Source of the DNA: Pleomorphochaeta sp.
GTDB taxonomy: Bacteria; Spirochaetota; Spirochaetia; Sphaerochaetales; Sphaerochaetaceae
Length of the DNA stretch: 49,247 bases
Assembly: GCA_028532815.1 (NCBI GenBank)
Contig: JAQQAS010000046.1
Coordinates: forward strand, 1 to 49,247
Direction of reading: 5' to 3'
Part shown: piece by piece, positions 16,410-24,922 of the stretch
Numbering within the stretch: the stretch's first letter is position 1
How the letters are laid out: each line of letters opens with the position of its first letter
The notes under the pieces: model-generated
Told to the model about the DNA's origin: nothing
Database searches by the model: none
Seen by the model: only the letters and a program-made list of their open reading frames with translations
Translations under genes and position numbers: made by a program

Positions 16410-17471
16410 ATGATTGTATCAGATCTATGGAAAGAAGTTGATGGACCAACTTTAAGAAATTTTAATGAAAATGAAAGTTTAGAAAGTGTAGCTGGAGCAT
16501 TAAAATTAAGAGCTAAAATTGAAAATATAATTGATGATATTTGGGATAATGGATTTGATTCTATATTCTTCATTGGAATAGGCGGAACTTACGCTTCAAG
16601 TATGCAAGTTGAAGTATATATGAGAGGTAAGTCTAAATTGCCAATTTTTGTAGAAAATGCGGCTGAATTTTTAACAACAGGAAATAAAAGATTTACAAAT
16701 AAGTCAATTGTCATTATATCGTCTGTTTCAGGGGATACTCAAGAAATGGTAGATGTTGTTGATTTCGTACATAAAATTGGTGCTAAGGTGTTTAGTTTTA
16801 TTGATACACCAAATACTAAATTGACAAAAGACGATAAGCAAGACTATTTAATTTGTTATCCTAAAAATGAACAATTAAAATTTTTCATGGTTGCAAATTA
16901 TCTTATGTATAAAAACGGCGAATTCCCATTTTATGAAGATTATAATCAGAATTTAGAAATGTATTTAGCAAAATGCTTAGTTGAAATAGAAAAAAAAGTT
17001 GATGATTGGGCATTCGAATACGCTAAAGAGAAAGTTAAATTTATAAAAGAGAGACCTGATTTGCCACATTATTTTGTTTCCTCCGGAATACAATGGGGGG
17101 CAACTTATTCATATGCTATGTGTTATTGGGAAGAACAAATGTGGATTAGAACAAAATCTATTTCTTGCTCGGAATTTTTTCATGGAATGCAAGAAATAAT
17201 TGTTTCAGATACACCTGTAACTTTATTTATTGTAGAGGATGAGCAAAGACCATTAGCAGAAAGAGTAGCAAAATTTCTTCCAAGGGTAACTGAAAATTAT
17301 ACGATTATAGATACAAAAGAATTTAAACTTTCTGGAATTAAGAAAGAGTATAGAAGTTCAATATCTCACTTAGTAATTAGAGCAGTAAATAATAGAATCG
17401 ATTCCTATATGGAACTTTTTTTACGTCATCCATTATCAATTAGAAGATATTATAGACAATTTGATTATTAA
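16410..17471 (+). CDS. SIS-domain sugar-amine deglycase, FrlB-like
   Basis: 353 aa double-SIS protein. First SIS: FFIGIGGTYASSMQVE and ISSVSGDTQEMVDVVDF; second SIS: SCSEFFHGMQEIIVSD, whose Glu-His matches the catalytic strip of FrlB (GEFRHGPLEIV by recall); C-terminus HPLSIRRYYRQFDY resembles the FrlB end RRYYGGLVEY. FrlB splits fructoselysine 6-phosphate into glucose 6-phosphate and lysine. Only one deglycase but two kinases are present, so it may accept more than one phosphorylated Amadori compound. RBS GGAG before ATG 16410. Exact substrate inferred. Confidence 0.88.
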   Translation: MIVSDLWKEVDGPTLRNFNENESLESVAGALKLRAKIENIIDDIWDNGFDSIFFIGIGGTYASSMQVEVYMRGKSKLPIFVENAAEFLTTGNKRFTNKSIVIISSVSGDTQEMVDVVDFVHKIGAKVFSFIDTPNTKLTKDDKQDYLICYPKNEQLKFFMVANYLMYKNGEFPFYEDYNQNLEMYLAKCLVEIEKKVDDWAFEYAKEKVKFIKERPDLPHYFVSSGIQWGATYSYAMCYWEEQMWIRTKSISCSEFFHGMQEIIVSDTPVTLFIVEDEQRPLAERVAKFLPRVTENYTIIDTKEFKLSGIKKEYRSSISHLVIRAVNNRIDSYMELFLRHPLSIRRYYRQFDY

Positions 17472-17495
17472 TTTTTTTAACATAGGGGGTAAATT

Positions 17496-18323
17496 ATGTG
17501 GGAACTAGATTTATTTAAAGTTCATAAACCAATAATTGCTATGTTACATTTGGATCCTCTTCCTGGGGATCCAAGGTATAACACAGATAGCAACATGAGA
17601 ACTGTCATCAAACATGCAAAAGAAGATTTGAAAGCTTTACAAAATGGAGGTGTAGATGGAGTACTTATTTCAAATGAATTCAGTTTGCCTTATGAGAGGC
17701 AAATGAGTTTTGTAACTCCTGCAGCAATTTCAACAATCGTAGGGGAATTAAAATCTTCTCTTAAAATACCTTTTGGTATTGATTGCATTTCTGATGCTTT
17801 AGCTACTATAGAAACAGCAGCAGCAGTTGAAGCTGATTTTGTACGAGGAACATTTTCAGGGATATACGTTGGAGATGGTGGATTATATAATAATGATTTT
17901 TCAAAACTGTTAAGAAGAAAGTCTGCCTTAGGTTTAGATAATTTAAAAATGTTTTATTTTATAAACCCAGAATCTGATAAAAATTTGGACACTAGAGATG
18001 TGCAAGAAATTGCAAACTCAACAATATTTAAATCTCATCCAGATGGATTGTGTATTTCAGCTAAAGCCGCAGGAAAAGATGTGAGCAATGAATTGATTAA
18101 AAGAGTTAAATTAAAAAATCCAAACGCTTTTGTTATTTGTAATACAGGTTGCAATATAGACACAATAGAAGAAAAGTTAGAGGTTGCTGATGCTGCAATA
18201 GTTGGTACATACTTTAAAGTTGGGGGTAATTTTGAATCAAATAGTTTTGAGAATGTTAGAGTTGATCAAAATAGGGTTAGGACTTTTATGGATAAAGTAA
18301 TAACCATAAGAGCTAAAAGATAA
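17496..18323 (+). CDS. BtpA/SgcQ-family TIM-barrel protein
   Basis: 275 aa. Family motifs: IIAMLHLDPLPGDPRY at residues 13-28, NGGVDGVLISNEFS, EADFVRGTFSGIYVGDGG, and DAAIVGTYFKVGG near the C-terminus. BtpA-like proteins (SgcQ in E. coli) are phosphosugar or nucleotide-binding barrels found in many sugar operons, with unclear biochemistry. RBS AGGGGGT. It is 24 nt after the deglycase gene, in the same direction. Probably an accessory enzyme of the pathway. Confidence 0.88.
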   Translation: MWELDLFKVHKPIIAMLHLDPLPGDPRYNTDSNMRTVIKHAKEDLKALQNGGVDGVLISNEFSLPYERQMSFVTPAAISTIVGELKSSLKIPFGIDCISDALATIETAAAVEADFVRGTFSGIYVGDGGLYNNDFSKLLRRKSALGLDNLKMFYFINPESDKNLDTRDVQEIANSTIFKSHPDGLCISAKAAGKDVSNELIKRVKLKNPNAFVICNTGCNIDTIEEKLEVADAAIVGTYFKVGGNFESNSFENVRVDQNRVRTFMDKVITIRAKR

Positions 18324-18346
18324 TTAAAAAAAGTGGAGGATTTTTT

Positions 18347-18688
18347 TTGAAAGTTAATAAAAATAGCCCCATTAGTATTGGAATTCGATTAGAAAAGTAC
18401 ACATTTGAAGCTTGTGCGATTTCAGTTTCAAATAAAATATTATTTAATAATACCTTCTTAACCAATATTGAAGGATATGAGGCTTTTATACAAACATGTA
18501 AAAATATTGAAAGAGAGTATAATTCTAGTATTTCTATATCCATTGAAGATACAGCTAAGGAAACAAATTTTAAACATTTAATACATTACCATGGATTTAA
18601 TTTAATTGTATTGAATACATTAAAATATAAAAAAAATAATTCTGAAAATGATGCATTAAAAATCGCACAAATTTTATCACAAAGTTAG
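18347..18688 (+). CDS. small protein resembling the IS110 transposase N-terminal domain
   Basis: 113 aa from TTG 18347 with a strong RBS (GTGGAGGA, 18333-18340). It follows the IS110 DEDD (RuvC-like) domain in layout: ISIGIRLEKYTFEACAI (usually GIDxAK), ISIEDTAKETNF (usually MEATGxYxx), HGFNLIVLNTLKYK (usually HGxxVxxxNPxxxK), NDALKIAQIL (usually KxDAxxIAxxL). Of the acidic catalytic set Glu67 and Asp102 remain but Arg14 and Ser99 replace two Asp. No C-terminal transposase domain or IS end is seen. It is either a deletion remnant or a domesticated protein; the intact frame and RBS in a sugar operon make the second possible. Assignment is by recalled motifs. Confidence 0.55.
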   Translation: MKVNKNSPISIGIRLEKYTFEACAISVSNKILFNNTFLTNIEGYEAFIQTCKNIEREYNSSISISIEDTAKETNFKHLIHYHGFNLIVLNTLKYKKNNSENDALKIAQILSQS

Positions 18689-18759
18689 TAATTGAAAATT
18701 TATATATTTCAAAAATGAATGTTAAGGATCAAATAATTATTAAGTGGAGAATTAAGAAA

Positions 18760-20301
18760 ATGAATAATTCGTATTTTATAGGTATTGATACAGGTACTAA
18801 TTCAAGTAAAGGCGTATTAATTGATAGTAAAGGGAATGTAGTCGCAGAGCATACAACAGAGCATTCAATGATTAATCCCCAACCAAAGCATTATGAACAT
18901 GATGCTGAAAATGATTGGTGGGGGGATTTTTGTGATATATCCAAAGCTATAATTAACAAATCTAAAATTAATCCAAAATTGATTAAGTCTGTTGGAATTA
19001 GTGCTTTAGGCGCAGATTGTTTACCTGTAGATGAGAACTGTCGTCCACTTAGAAATGCAATTTTGTATGGTATTGATGCTAGAGCAGAAAAAGAGATTAT
19101 TCAATTAACAGAGATCTTTGGAGAAGAACAAATAAATAGGTGGTATGGAAGACCCTTGTGTTCTAGTGATATAGTTCCAAAGATTTTATGGATTAAAAAT
19201 AACGAACCTGATATTTATAAACAAACTTATAAATTTCTAACAGCAACTAGTTACATCGTTGCCAAATTGACTAATAATTATGTCATAGATAGATTTTTAG
19301 CACTTGCTAGTTTTAACCCACTTTATGCAAAAAAATCATCAAAAGTTAACGAAACTTTAAGTAAATTAATTTGTACTTCAGATCAATTAGCTGAAATTAA
19401 AGAATCCACAGATATCGCGGGGTATATATCCAGAGAAGCCTCAAATCAAACTGGACTTGCTCAAGGAACTGCCGTGATTGTAGGAACAGATGATTCTGGG
19501 GCAGAAGCAATAAGTTGTGGTGTCGTTTCTGCCGGTAAAATGTTTTTACAATTTGGTTCTTCAATTTATATGATTCTTTGTACAGAAAAATTAGTCGATG
19601 ATCCTAGGCTTTGGAGAGAGGATTTTATTATACCTAATCTATGTGATATCTCAGCTGGAACAAATACTGCTGGTAGTTTAATAAATTGGTATAAAGATAA
19701 TATTTATAAAGATAAAAGTTCAAAATCTGATGTAGATTTATATCAAACAATGATAGATGAAATATCTGAGATAGAATTAGGTTCACAAGGGTTAATTACC
19801 TTACCATATTTCGCAGGCGAGCGAACCCCTATAAATGATCCTAATGCTAGGGGCCTTATATTTGGATTGTTGTTAAAACACACACGTGCTCATATGTATA
19901 AGAGTGCTTTAGAAGGTATTGGTTTTTCTATCAATCAGCAAATAAAAATAATGGAGAGTCACAATGATGTTAATATAGATTCTATTTATGCAGCTGGAGG
20001 TGGAGTTAAAAATGAAATTTGGATGCAAATAGTATCAGATATTATAGGGAAGAAAATTATAATCCCATCAGTAACTATTGGAGCAAGTTATGGTGATGCA
20101 ATGATGGCCGCTATTTCTGCCTGTACTGAGGGTTTTGAAAAATTTTCTGATATTACTAAGCATATTAAAATTGGTAAGATTTATAAACCGAATATGGAAA
20201 ATCATCTAAAATATAAGAAGTTTCAAAAAATATATGATTCTATATATTTTTCAACTAAAAAATATGCTCATAAATTAAGTGAATTAGAAAGTTATCTTTA
20301 G
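18760..20301 (+). CDS. FGGY-family carbohydrate kinase (xylulokinase-like)
   Basis: 513 aa. N-terminal FGGY domain: YFIGIDTGTNSSKGVLID (phosphate loop, DxGT), then LRNAILYGIDARAEKE; C-terminal domain: IVGTDDSGAEAISCGVV, PYFAGERTPINDPNARG, AAGGGVKNEIWMQIVSD. I begin at ATG 18760 with GTGGAGA 9 nt upstream, as the frame's first 15 residues from 18715 are not family-like. Phosphorylates a free sugar or sugar alcohol; the specific substrate cannot be read. It pairs with the following epimerase, suggesting that an epimerised ketose is phosphorylated. Confidence 0.88.
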   Translation: MNNSYFIGIDTGTNSSKGVLIDSKGNVVAEHTTEHSMINPQPKHYEHDAENDWWGDFCDISKAIINKSKINPKLIKSVGISALGADCLPVDENCRPLRNAILYGIDARAEKEIIQLTEIFGEEQINRWYGRPLCSSDIVPKILWIKNNEPDIYKQTYKFLTATSYIVAKLTNNYVIDRFLALASFNPLYAKKSSKVNETLSKLICTSDQLAEIKESTDIAGYISREASNQTGLAQGTAVIVGTDDSGAEAISCGVVSAGKMFLQFGSSIYMILCTEKLVDDPRLWREDFIIPNLCDISAGTNTAGSLINWYKDNIYKDKSSKSDVDLYQTMIDEISEIELGSQGLITLPYFAGERTPINDPNARGLIFGLLLKHTRAHMYKSALEGIGFSINQQIKIMESHNDVNIDSIYAAGGGVKNEIWMQIVSDIIGKKIIIPSVTIGASYGDAMMAAISACTEGFEKFSDITKHIKIGKIYKPNMENHLKYKKFQKIYDSIYFSTKKYAHKLSELESYL

Positions 20302-20311
20302 GAGGTAAATT

Positions 20312-21151
20312 ATGGGTAAAATTAGTAAAGCTCAACTTGCTGTAATGAGCGTTCAATATGTCCATTATAGTTTTGATTATTTTTTAAAATCCATGAAACA
20401 AAATGGGATAAGAAACCTTGATTTGTGGGGTGGCGTTCCCCATTATTGTTCGTTAGATTATAGCAAAAAAGATGCTTATAAAGCGCTTAATTTAATTAAT
20501 AAAAAAGTAGAACAATTGGGAATGAATATTTCTGTTTATACTCCAGAAACGTTAAGCTATCCATATAGTATTAGTTCGTTAAATGATTCTACAAGATTAA
20601 GAACAATAGAGTATTTTAAAAGAGCAATAGATGATGTAAAAATATTAAATTGTGATAAAGTTTTTATGAATTCGGGGTGTAGTCCTTTAGATCTCCCAAT
20701 AGAAGATGGGTGGAATAGAGCAATTGAAACAACAAAAGAAATTTGTGATTATGCTGAACTAAATAATGTAACAATGATTATTGAGCAGTTACAACCTTAT
20801 GAAAGTAATTTAGTTGTAACATTAAATGATATGAAAAATTTTATTAAAGATGTAGATAGTAGTTCATTAAAAGTTTGTGTTGATGTTGTAGCTATGGCTG
20901 TTTCTGAAGAAAAGCTTGAATACTACTTTGATGATATTGGTATAGAAAATATTGCCTTAATTCATTTTGCTGATAGTAATCATTTTATTTTAGGTGATGG
21001 TAATTTACCTTTAGAAAAGTATCTTAAGGTATTAGAAAAGTATGATTATAAAGGATTAATTGATTTGGAAATAAATGATTCAATATATTGGGAAAATCCA
21101 CATAACTCCGTTGTTAAATCAATTGCTTATTTTAATGAACTAATTTGTTAG
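20312..21151 (+). CDS. sugar isomerase/epimerase, FrlC paralog
   Basis: 279 aa TIM barrel (AP_endonuc_2 fold). It shares FrlC landmarks: DLWGGVPHYCSLD (compare ELWGGRPHAFAPD), SVYTPETLSYPY, IIEQLQPYESN, VCVDVVAMAVSEE, LIHFADS, LIDLEIND. It is clearly diverged from the FrlC-like protein at 10921. RBS GGAGG. Last gene of the operon, 10 nt after the FGGY kinase and followed by a 15-bp terminator. Probably epimerises a ketose or conjugate feeding the FGGY kinase. Confidence 0.85.
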   Translation: MGKISKAQLAVMSVQYVHYSFDYFLKSMKQNGIRNLDLWGGVPHYCSLDYSKKDAYKALNLINKKVEQLGMNISVYTPETLSYPYSISSLNDSTRLRTIEYFKRAIDDVKILNCDKVFMNSGCSPLDLPIEDGWNRAIETTKEICDYAELNNVTMIIEQLQPYESNLVVTLNDMKNFIKDVDSSSLKVCVDVVAMAVSEEKLEYYFDDIGIENIALIHFADSNHFILGDGNLPLEKYLKVLEKYDYKGLIDLEINDSIYWENPHNSVVKSIAYFNELIC

Positions 21152-21180
21152 TTGATTGATAAATAAATATGTGACTGTTT

Positions 21181-21218
21181 AATTCAAATAAAAAGATTGT
21201 CCACTTTTTATTTGAATT
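21181..21218. terminator. 15-bp bidirectional terminator
   Basis: AATTCAAATAAAAAG (21181-21195) pairs perfectly with CTTTTTATTTGAATT (21204-21218), loop 8 nt, followed by T-rich sequence. It ends the frl-like operon and possibly the convergent LacI gene. Confidence 0.85.
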
Positions 21219-21294
21219 TTAGTTGTATTATTATTTAAGTGCCTAAGTGAGAGTCTTGTTGTTTTAAATTAAAGAAATTTTAAAAAATAATATA

Positions 21295-22347
21295 TTATTT
21301 TTTCGTTGTAGAATTATTAACAACTAATTCAACATCAAGAGATATATTTTCACTTTTCCCCGTATTAATAACTTGATTCAACATTTGAACAGATTTAATT
21401 CCCATTTTTCTCAGATGTAGTTCTATATTGGTATAATAGTTTGAATTATTTTGGGTCTTATCAAAAATAATCATTGAGATATCTTCTGGTATTTTATAAC
21501 CAAGAGCTTTTAATTTGTCTGCTAATCCATCAGCTACAGCCTCTGACATTGCAATAACTCCATCAATTTCAATTAACCTTGAATCAAGTAAAGAAGCAGA
21601 ATTTACACCATCCACATAATCATACCCAGTTGTGATTAAATAATTCTCGTCAATTTCAATTTGTGCTTCATTTAAAGCTTTAGCATATCCTCTGAATCTA
21701 TCAATTGATGAAAAAGGAAAACTTTCTTTATTTTGACTAAATTTTAACAATTCATTATAAGTGCAAGGGACTTCCCAAAAGCTAGCTACAAATGCAATTT
21801 TTTTTCTACCCATTTGTATCAAATATTTTGTTGCTAAATATCCACCTTTTTCTCCTTCGTGGTAAATATGTGGGATATTGGGAATAATATTTTTTCTTGC
21901 GGTCACTACAAGAGGTATGTTTTGGAAATTCTTAATTTCAGGTATGTTTTCTGCCTTAGCTACAGGGATATAAATTAAACCATCTAATATTGAGTTTGAT
22001 AACTGCTTTATATCTTGTTTTTCATTTTCCACTGATCCATTGCTCGAAGTTACTAATACAAGTTGATTGTTTTTTCTTGCTTCTTCTATAATACCTTCTG
22101 TGATTTCGGAGAAGAAAGGGTGGGTAATATTTGGTATTATTAGACCAATTACCCCTGATAAACTCCCTTTCATTATTCTAGCAGCTATGTTAGGCCTATA
22201 TCCTGTTTGTTTTAAAATTTCTTCAATCTTTAATTCATTGGATTTTCTAACTGTTTGCCCGTTAAAATATCTAGACAATGTTGCTATTGATACTCCACTT
22301 AAATCGGATATTTCTTTTAATGAATAATTCTTTATCTCTTTTCCCAT
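21295..22347 (-). CDS. LacI-family transcriptional regulator
   Basis: 350 aa. HTH at residues 8-30 (LKEISDLSGVSIATLSRYFNG), hinge, then a periplasmic-binding-like sensor domain (GVIGLIIPNITHPFFSEITEG, VVTARKNIIPN, DRFRGYAKAL). I prefer ATG 22347, since the TTG-led 12 residues before it are hydrophobic and unlike the family. Divergent from the EPSPS-like operon; AACGTT-centred palindromes lie near both starts. Likely a local repressor of that operon and of itself. The effector is unknown, perhaps the compound carried by the TAXI transporter. Confidence 0.9.
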   Translation of the reverse strand: MGKEIKNYSLKEISDLSGVSIATLSRYFNGQTVRKSNELKIEEILKQTGYRPNIAARIMKGSLSGVIGLIIPNITHPFFSEITEGIIEEARKNNQLVLVTSSNGSVENEKQDIKQLSNSILDGLIYIPVAKAENIPEIKNFQNIPLVVTARKNIIPNIPHIYHEGEKGGYLATKYLIQMGRKKIAFVASFWEVPCTYNELLKFSQNKESFPFSSIDRFRGYAKALNEAQIEIDENYLITTGYDYVDGVNSASLLDSRLIEIDGVIAMSEAVADGLADKLKALGYKIPEDISMIIFDKTQNNSNYYTNIELHLRKMGIKSVQMLNQVINTGKSENISLDVELVVNNSTTKK

Positions 22348-22387
22348 ATATATGATAATATAACATTTTCTTAATAAAAGCAATAAT

Positions 22388-22402
22388 TGAAAACGTTAAT
22401 CA
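22388..22402. promoter_or_regulatory. LacI-type operator near the lacI-like gene
   Basis: TGAAAACGTTAATCA is an imperfect palindrome around AACGTT, matching the operator at 22525-22541 at 13 of 15 positions or so. It is about 40 nt upstream of the regulator start, suited to autoregulation. Confidence 0.65.
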
Positions 22403-22487
22403 GTATATTAATATTTTTAAATTTTCATGCTTTGTTATTTATACTATTATATATAAATATGTGTAATAAATAATTTTTAATTAAATG

Positions 22488-22541
22488 TTGACAGATTTTT
22501 ATTTTGTAATATACTAATTTATAAGTGAAAACGTTTATCAC
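22488..22541 (+). promoter_or_regulatory. promoter and LacI-type operator of the EPSPS-like/TAXI operon
   Basis: TTGACA (22488-22493), 16 nt, TATACT (22510-22515), then GTGAAAACGTTTATCAC at 22525-22541, an AACGTT-centred palindrome at about the +3 to +20 position. This is a typical repression site for the divergent LacI protein. Confidence 0.75.
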
Positions 22542-22563
22542 TAAATTGTATAGGAGTAGTGTT

Positions 22564-23850
22564 TTGAAATTTAAAGTTGCAAAATCAACATTGAGTGGTG
22601 TGGCGAAAATTCCTGGAAATAAATCAGGGACTGCAAGAGGGGTTATTTTTGGAAGTTTAGCAGGTGGAACATCAATTTTATATAATCCTTTAACTAATTT
22701 AGATAGTTATTCTATTGTTAAGATGATGGAAAACCTTGGTGCTAAAATAAATACAGAAGATGATTCAAAATGGATTATTGAAGGCTTTGATGGTAAACCA
22801 TCAGTACCTAGTAATATTCTAGATGCCGAAAACTCGGGAACTGGTTTTTATTTTGTATTAGCTGTCTGTTCTTTGATTGAGGGCTACAGTGTGTTAACAG
22901 GTGATTATCAGATTTGCTATAGACCAGCTCAGCCTATGATAGATGCAATTAATAACTTAGGTGGTAAGGCCTTTTCAACTAGAAATAGTGGAACAGCACC
23001 AATAGTTGTTAAAGGTCCTATTAAAGGTGGAGTAATTGAATTTCCAGGGGTAAATTCACAGTGGATGACACCTTTCTTGTCTGTTTGTCCTCTATTAAAA
23101 GAAGATACTATAATCAAAGAAACCGATTTACTTGAAAGGCCATATGTTGATATGACAATTGGTATGTTAAAAAGAGCTGGTATAGAAATTATTAATAACA
23201 ACTATGATGAGTTTATAATTAAAGGAAATCAGAAGTTTAAACCGTTTGAATATGAATTGCCTGGAGATTGGGGTACAAGTGGTTATCCAATGATTGCAAC
23301 AGCAATAACTCCTGGCTCTAAGGTTACTTTTACAGGCTTAGATGTTAATGATTATGCCGGAGAAAAAGCATTTGTTAGAATACTCAAAGATATGGGAGCT
23401 GATGTTGTAGTTAAAAATGATGGTAAAGATGGAATTACTGTAACTGGAGGAGCTTCTTTAACTGGCATAGAAATAGATTGTAGTGGAACACCTGATGCTG
23501 TACCAATTTTATCAGTACTTGGTTGTGCTGCAAAAGGTAAAACAGTATTGAAAAATATTGGAGCTTGTCGACTTAAAGAAACAGATAGAGCTAAATCAAT
23601 AAAAGAAGAATTAGAAAAAATGGGTGCTAAGTTTGATGAAACAAATGATAGTTTAACAATTTATCATTCTAAACTAACTGGTTGCAAAATTGATGGACAC
23701 CATGATCATAGAATTGTTATGGCAATGTCTGTTGCTGCTATGATTGCCGATGGTGAGAGTGAAATTGATAATGCTGAATATGCAGCTGTTTCATTCCCAA
23801 ATTTCTATGAATTAATGAAACAAATTAATGCTAATATAGAGAGCATATAA
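22564..23850 (+). CDS. EPSP synthase-family protein (AroA-like), atypical active site
   Basis: 428 aa from TTG 22564 (AGGAG at 22552-22556); the longer frame from 22525 would start inside the operator. The EPSPS fold is clear: PGNKSGTAR (Lys20, Arg25), NSGTGFY (90-96), CSGTPDAVP (Asp311), RLKETDR (Glu339, Arg342), HHDHRIVMAMS. Against E. coli AroA numbering several PEP/phosphate ligands have changed: R100 position is Tyr96, R124 position is Gln116 (GDYQICYRP) and K411 position is Val409 (AAVSFPNF). It is therefore unlikely to be the housekeeping shikimate enzyme. With LacI control and a TAXI transporter downstream it probably processes an imported carboxylate by related chemistry; the reaction is unknown. 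Confidence 0.85.
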   Translation: MKFKVAKSTLSGVAKIPGNKSGTARGVIFGSLAGGTSILYNPLTNLDSYSIVKMMENLGAKINTEDDSKWIIEGFDGKPSVPSNILDAENSGTGFYFVLAVCSLIEGYSVLTGDYQICYRPAQPMIDAINNLGGKAFSTRNSGTAPIVVKGPIKGGVIEFPGVNSQWMTPFLSVCPLLKEDTIIKETDLLERPYVDMTIGMLKRAGIEIINNNYDEFIIKGNQKFKPFEYELPGDWGTSGYPMIATAITPGSKVTFTGLDVNDYAGEKAFVRILKDMGADVVVKNDGKDGITVTGGASLTGIEIDCSGTPDAVPILSVLGCAAKGKTVLKNIGACRLKETDRAKSIKEELEKMGAKFDETNDSLTIYHSKLTGCKIDGHHDHRIVMAMSVAAMIADGESEIDNAEYAAVSFPNFYELMKQINANIESI

Positions 23851-23864
23851 AAAAGGAGAGTGTG

Positions 23865-24854
23865 ATGAAAAAGAGTTTAATAGTATTGGTAATGATAGTA
23901 TCAATAAGTCTTAGTGTTTTTGCTAGTGGTAGTAGTGAAGAAGGATCTACCTCATTAAAGAGAATTTCTATAGGAACTGCAGGAACCGCAGGTTCTTTAT
24001 ATCCCATGGGAGTCGGAATGGCAAAAACAATCACTGACCATGTGGATGGGATTGCTTGTACTGGTGAAGCTACTGCAGCCTCTGTTGAAAATATTAGAAA
24101 TTTAACTTCAGGAAATCTAGCAATGGGTATTTCTCAAAGTGAGATCGCTTATTTAGCTTATAATGGTTTAGGTGATTTTGAAGGCCATGATGCAACAGAT
24201 TTGAGAGCTTTATTCAGTACTATAACAAGTTATGTTCAAGCTTTTACTTTAGAAAGTAAAGATATATATTCAATTGAAGATTTTAGAGGAAAAGCAATTG
24301 GTTGTAGTTCAGCAGGTAGTGGTGGTGAAATGTGTGCAAGAATGGTTTTAGAATATTATGAATTAAGTTATGATGATATAAAACCTCAATTTATTTCAGA
24401 AACTGAAGCTGTATCTGCATTAAAAGATGGTAGAATAGATGCTTTTATCTGTACTCACCCAATTAAATCAGCAGCATTAACAGATCTTACAACTAGTGTT
24501 GATGTTAGGATGATTTCATTTGATTCACCAGAATTTTATGAAGAATTCTTCTTTTGGACACCATATACAATCCCAGCTGGAACTTATAATGATGTTGATG
24601 AAGATGTAGTTGTACCAAGTAGTAGAGTTAACATGTATACATCTACTAAAGCTGGATTAAGTGATGAAGAGGTATATAATATTGTTAAAGCTATTTGGGA
24701 AAACAGAGACGAATGGCAAGGTGTTGCAAATTCAGTATCAAAACAAGTAGTTCTTGAAGAAGCCTTATCAGGTATTCCTGTTAAATTACATCCAGGTGCA
24801 GTAAAATATTATAAAGAAATTGGCCTAGATATTGATCCAACTTTGATTCCATAG
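23865..24854 (+). CDS. TAXI-family TRAP transporter solute-binding protein
   Basis: 329 aa exported binding protein. Signal peptide at residues 1-21 (MKKSLIVLVMIVSISLSVFA then SGSSEEG), of the spirochaete style without an obvious lipobox Cys. Mature TAXI motifs: ISIGTAGTAGSLYPMG, GEATAASVENIRNL, LAMGISQSEIAY, FRGKAIGCSSAGSGGE, and a C-terminal LHPGAVKYYKEIG. I begin at ATG 23865 (AAGGAG 6 nt upstream) and not GTG 23862. Delivers an organic anion to the fused permease encoded next. Same operon as the EPSPS-like gene, 14 nt downstream. Confidence 0.92.
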   Translation: MKKSLIVLVMIVSISLSVFASGSSEEGSTSLKRISIGTAGTAGSLYPMGVGMAKTITDHVDGIACTGEATAASVENIRNLTSGNLAMGISQSEIAYLAYNGLGDFEGHDATDLRALFSTITSYVQAFTLESKDIYSIEDFRGKAIGCSSAGSGGEMCARMVLEYYELSYDDIKPQFISETEAVSALKDGRIDAFICTHPIKSAALTDLTTSVDVRMISFDSPEFYEEFFFWTPYTIPAGTYNDVDEDVVVPSSRVNMYTSTKAGLSDEEVYNIVKAIWENRDEWQGVANSVSKQVVLEEALSGIPVKLHPGAVKYYKEIGLDIDPTLIP

Positions 24855-24922
24855 TTTTCATTTTTACAAAACCTCATAGAAAGATATTTCCTATGGGGTA
24901 TCTTTAAAGGTAGGCTTTTTAT

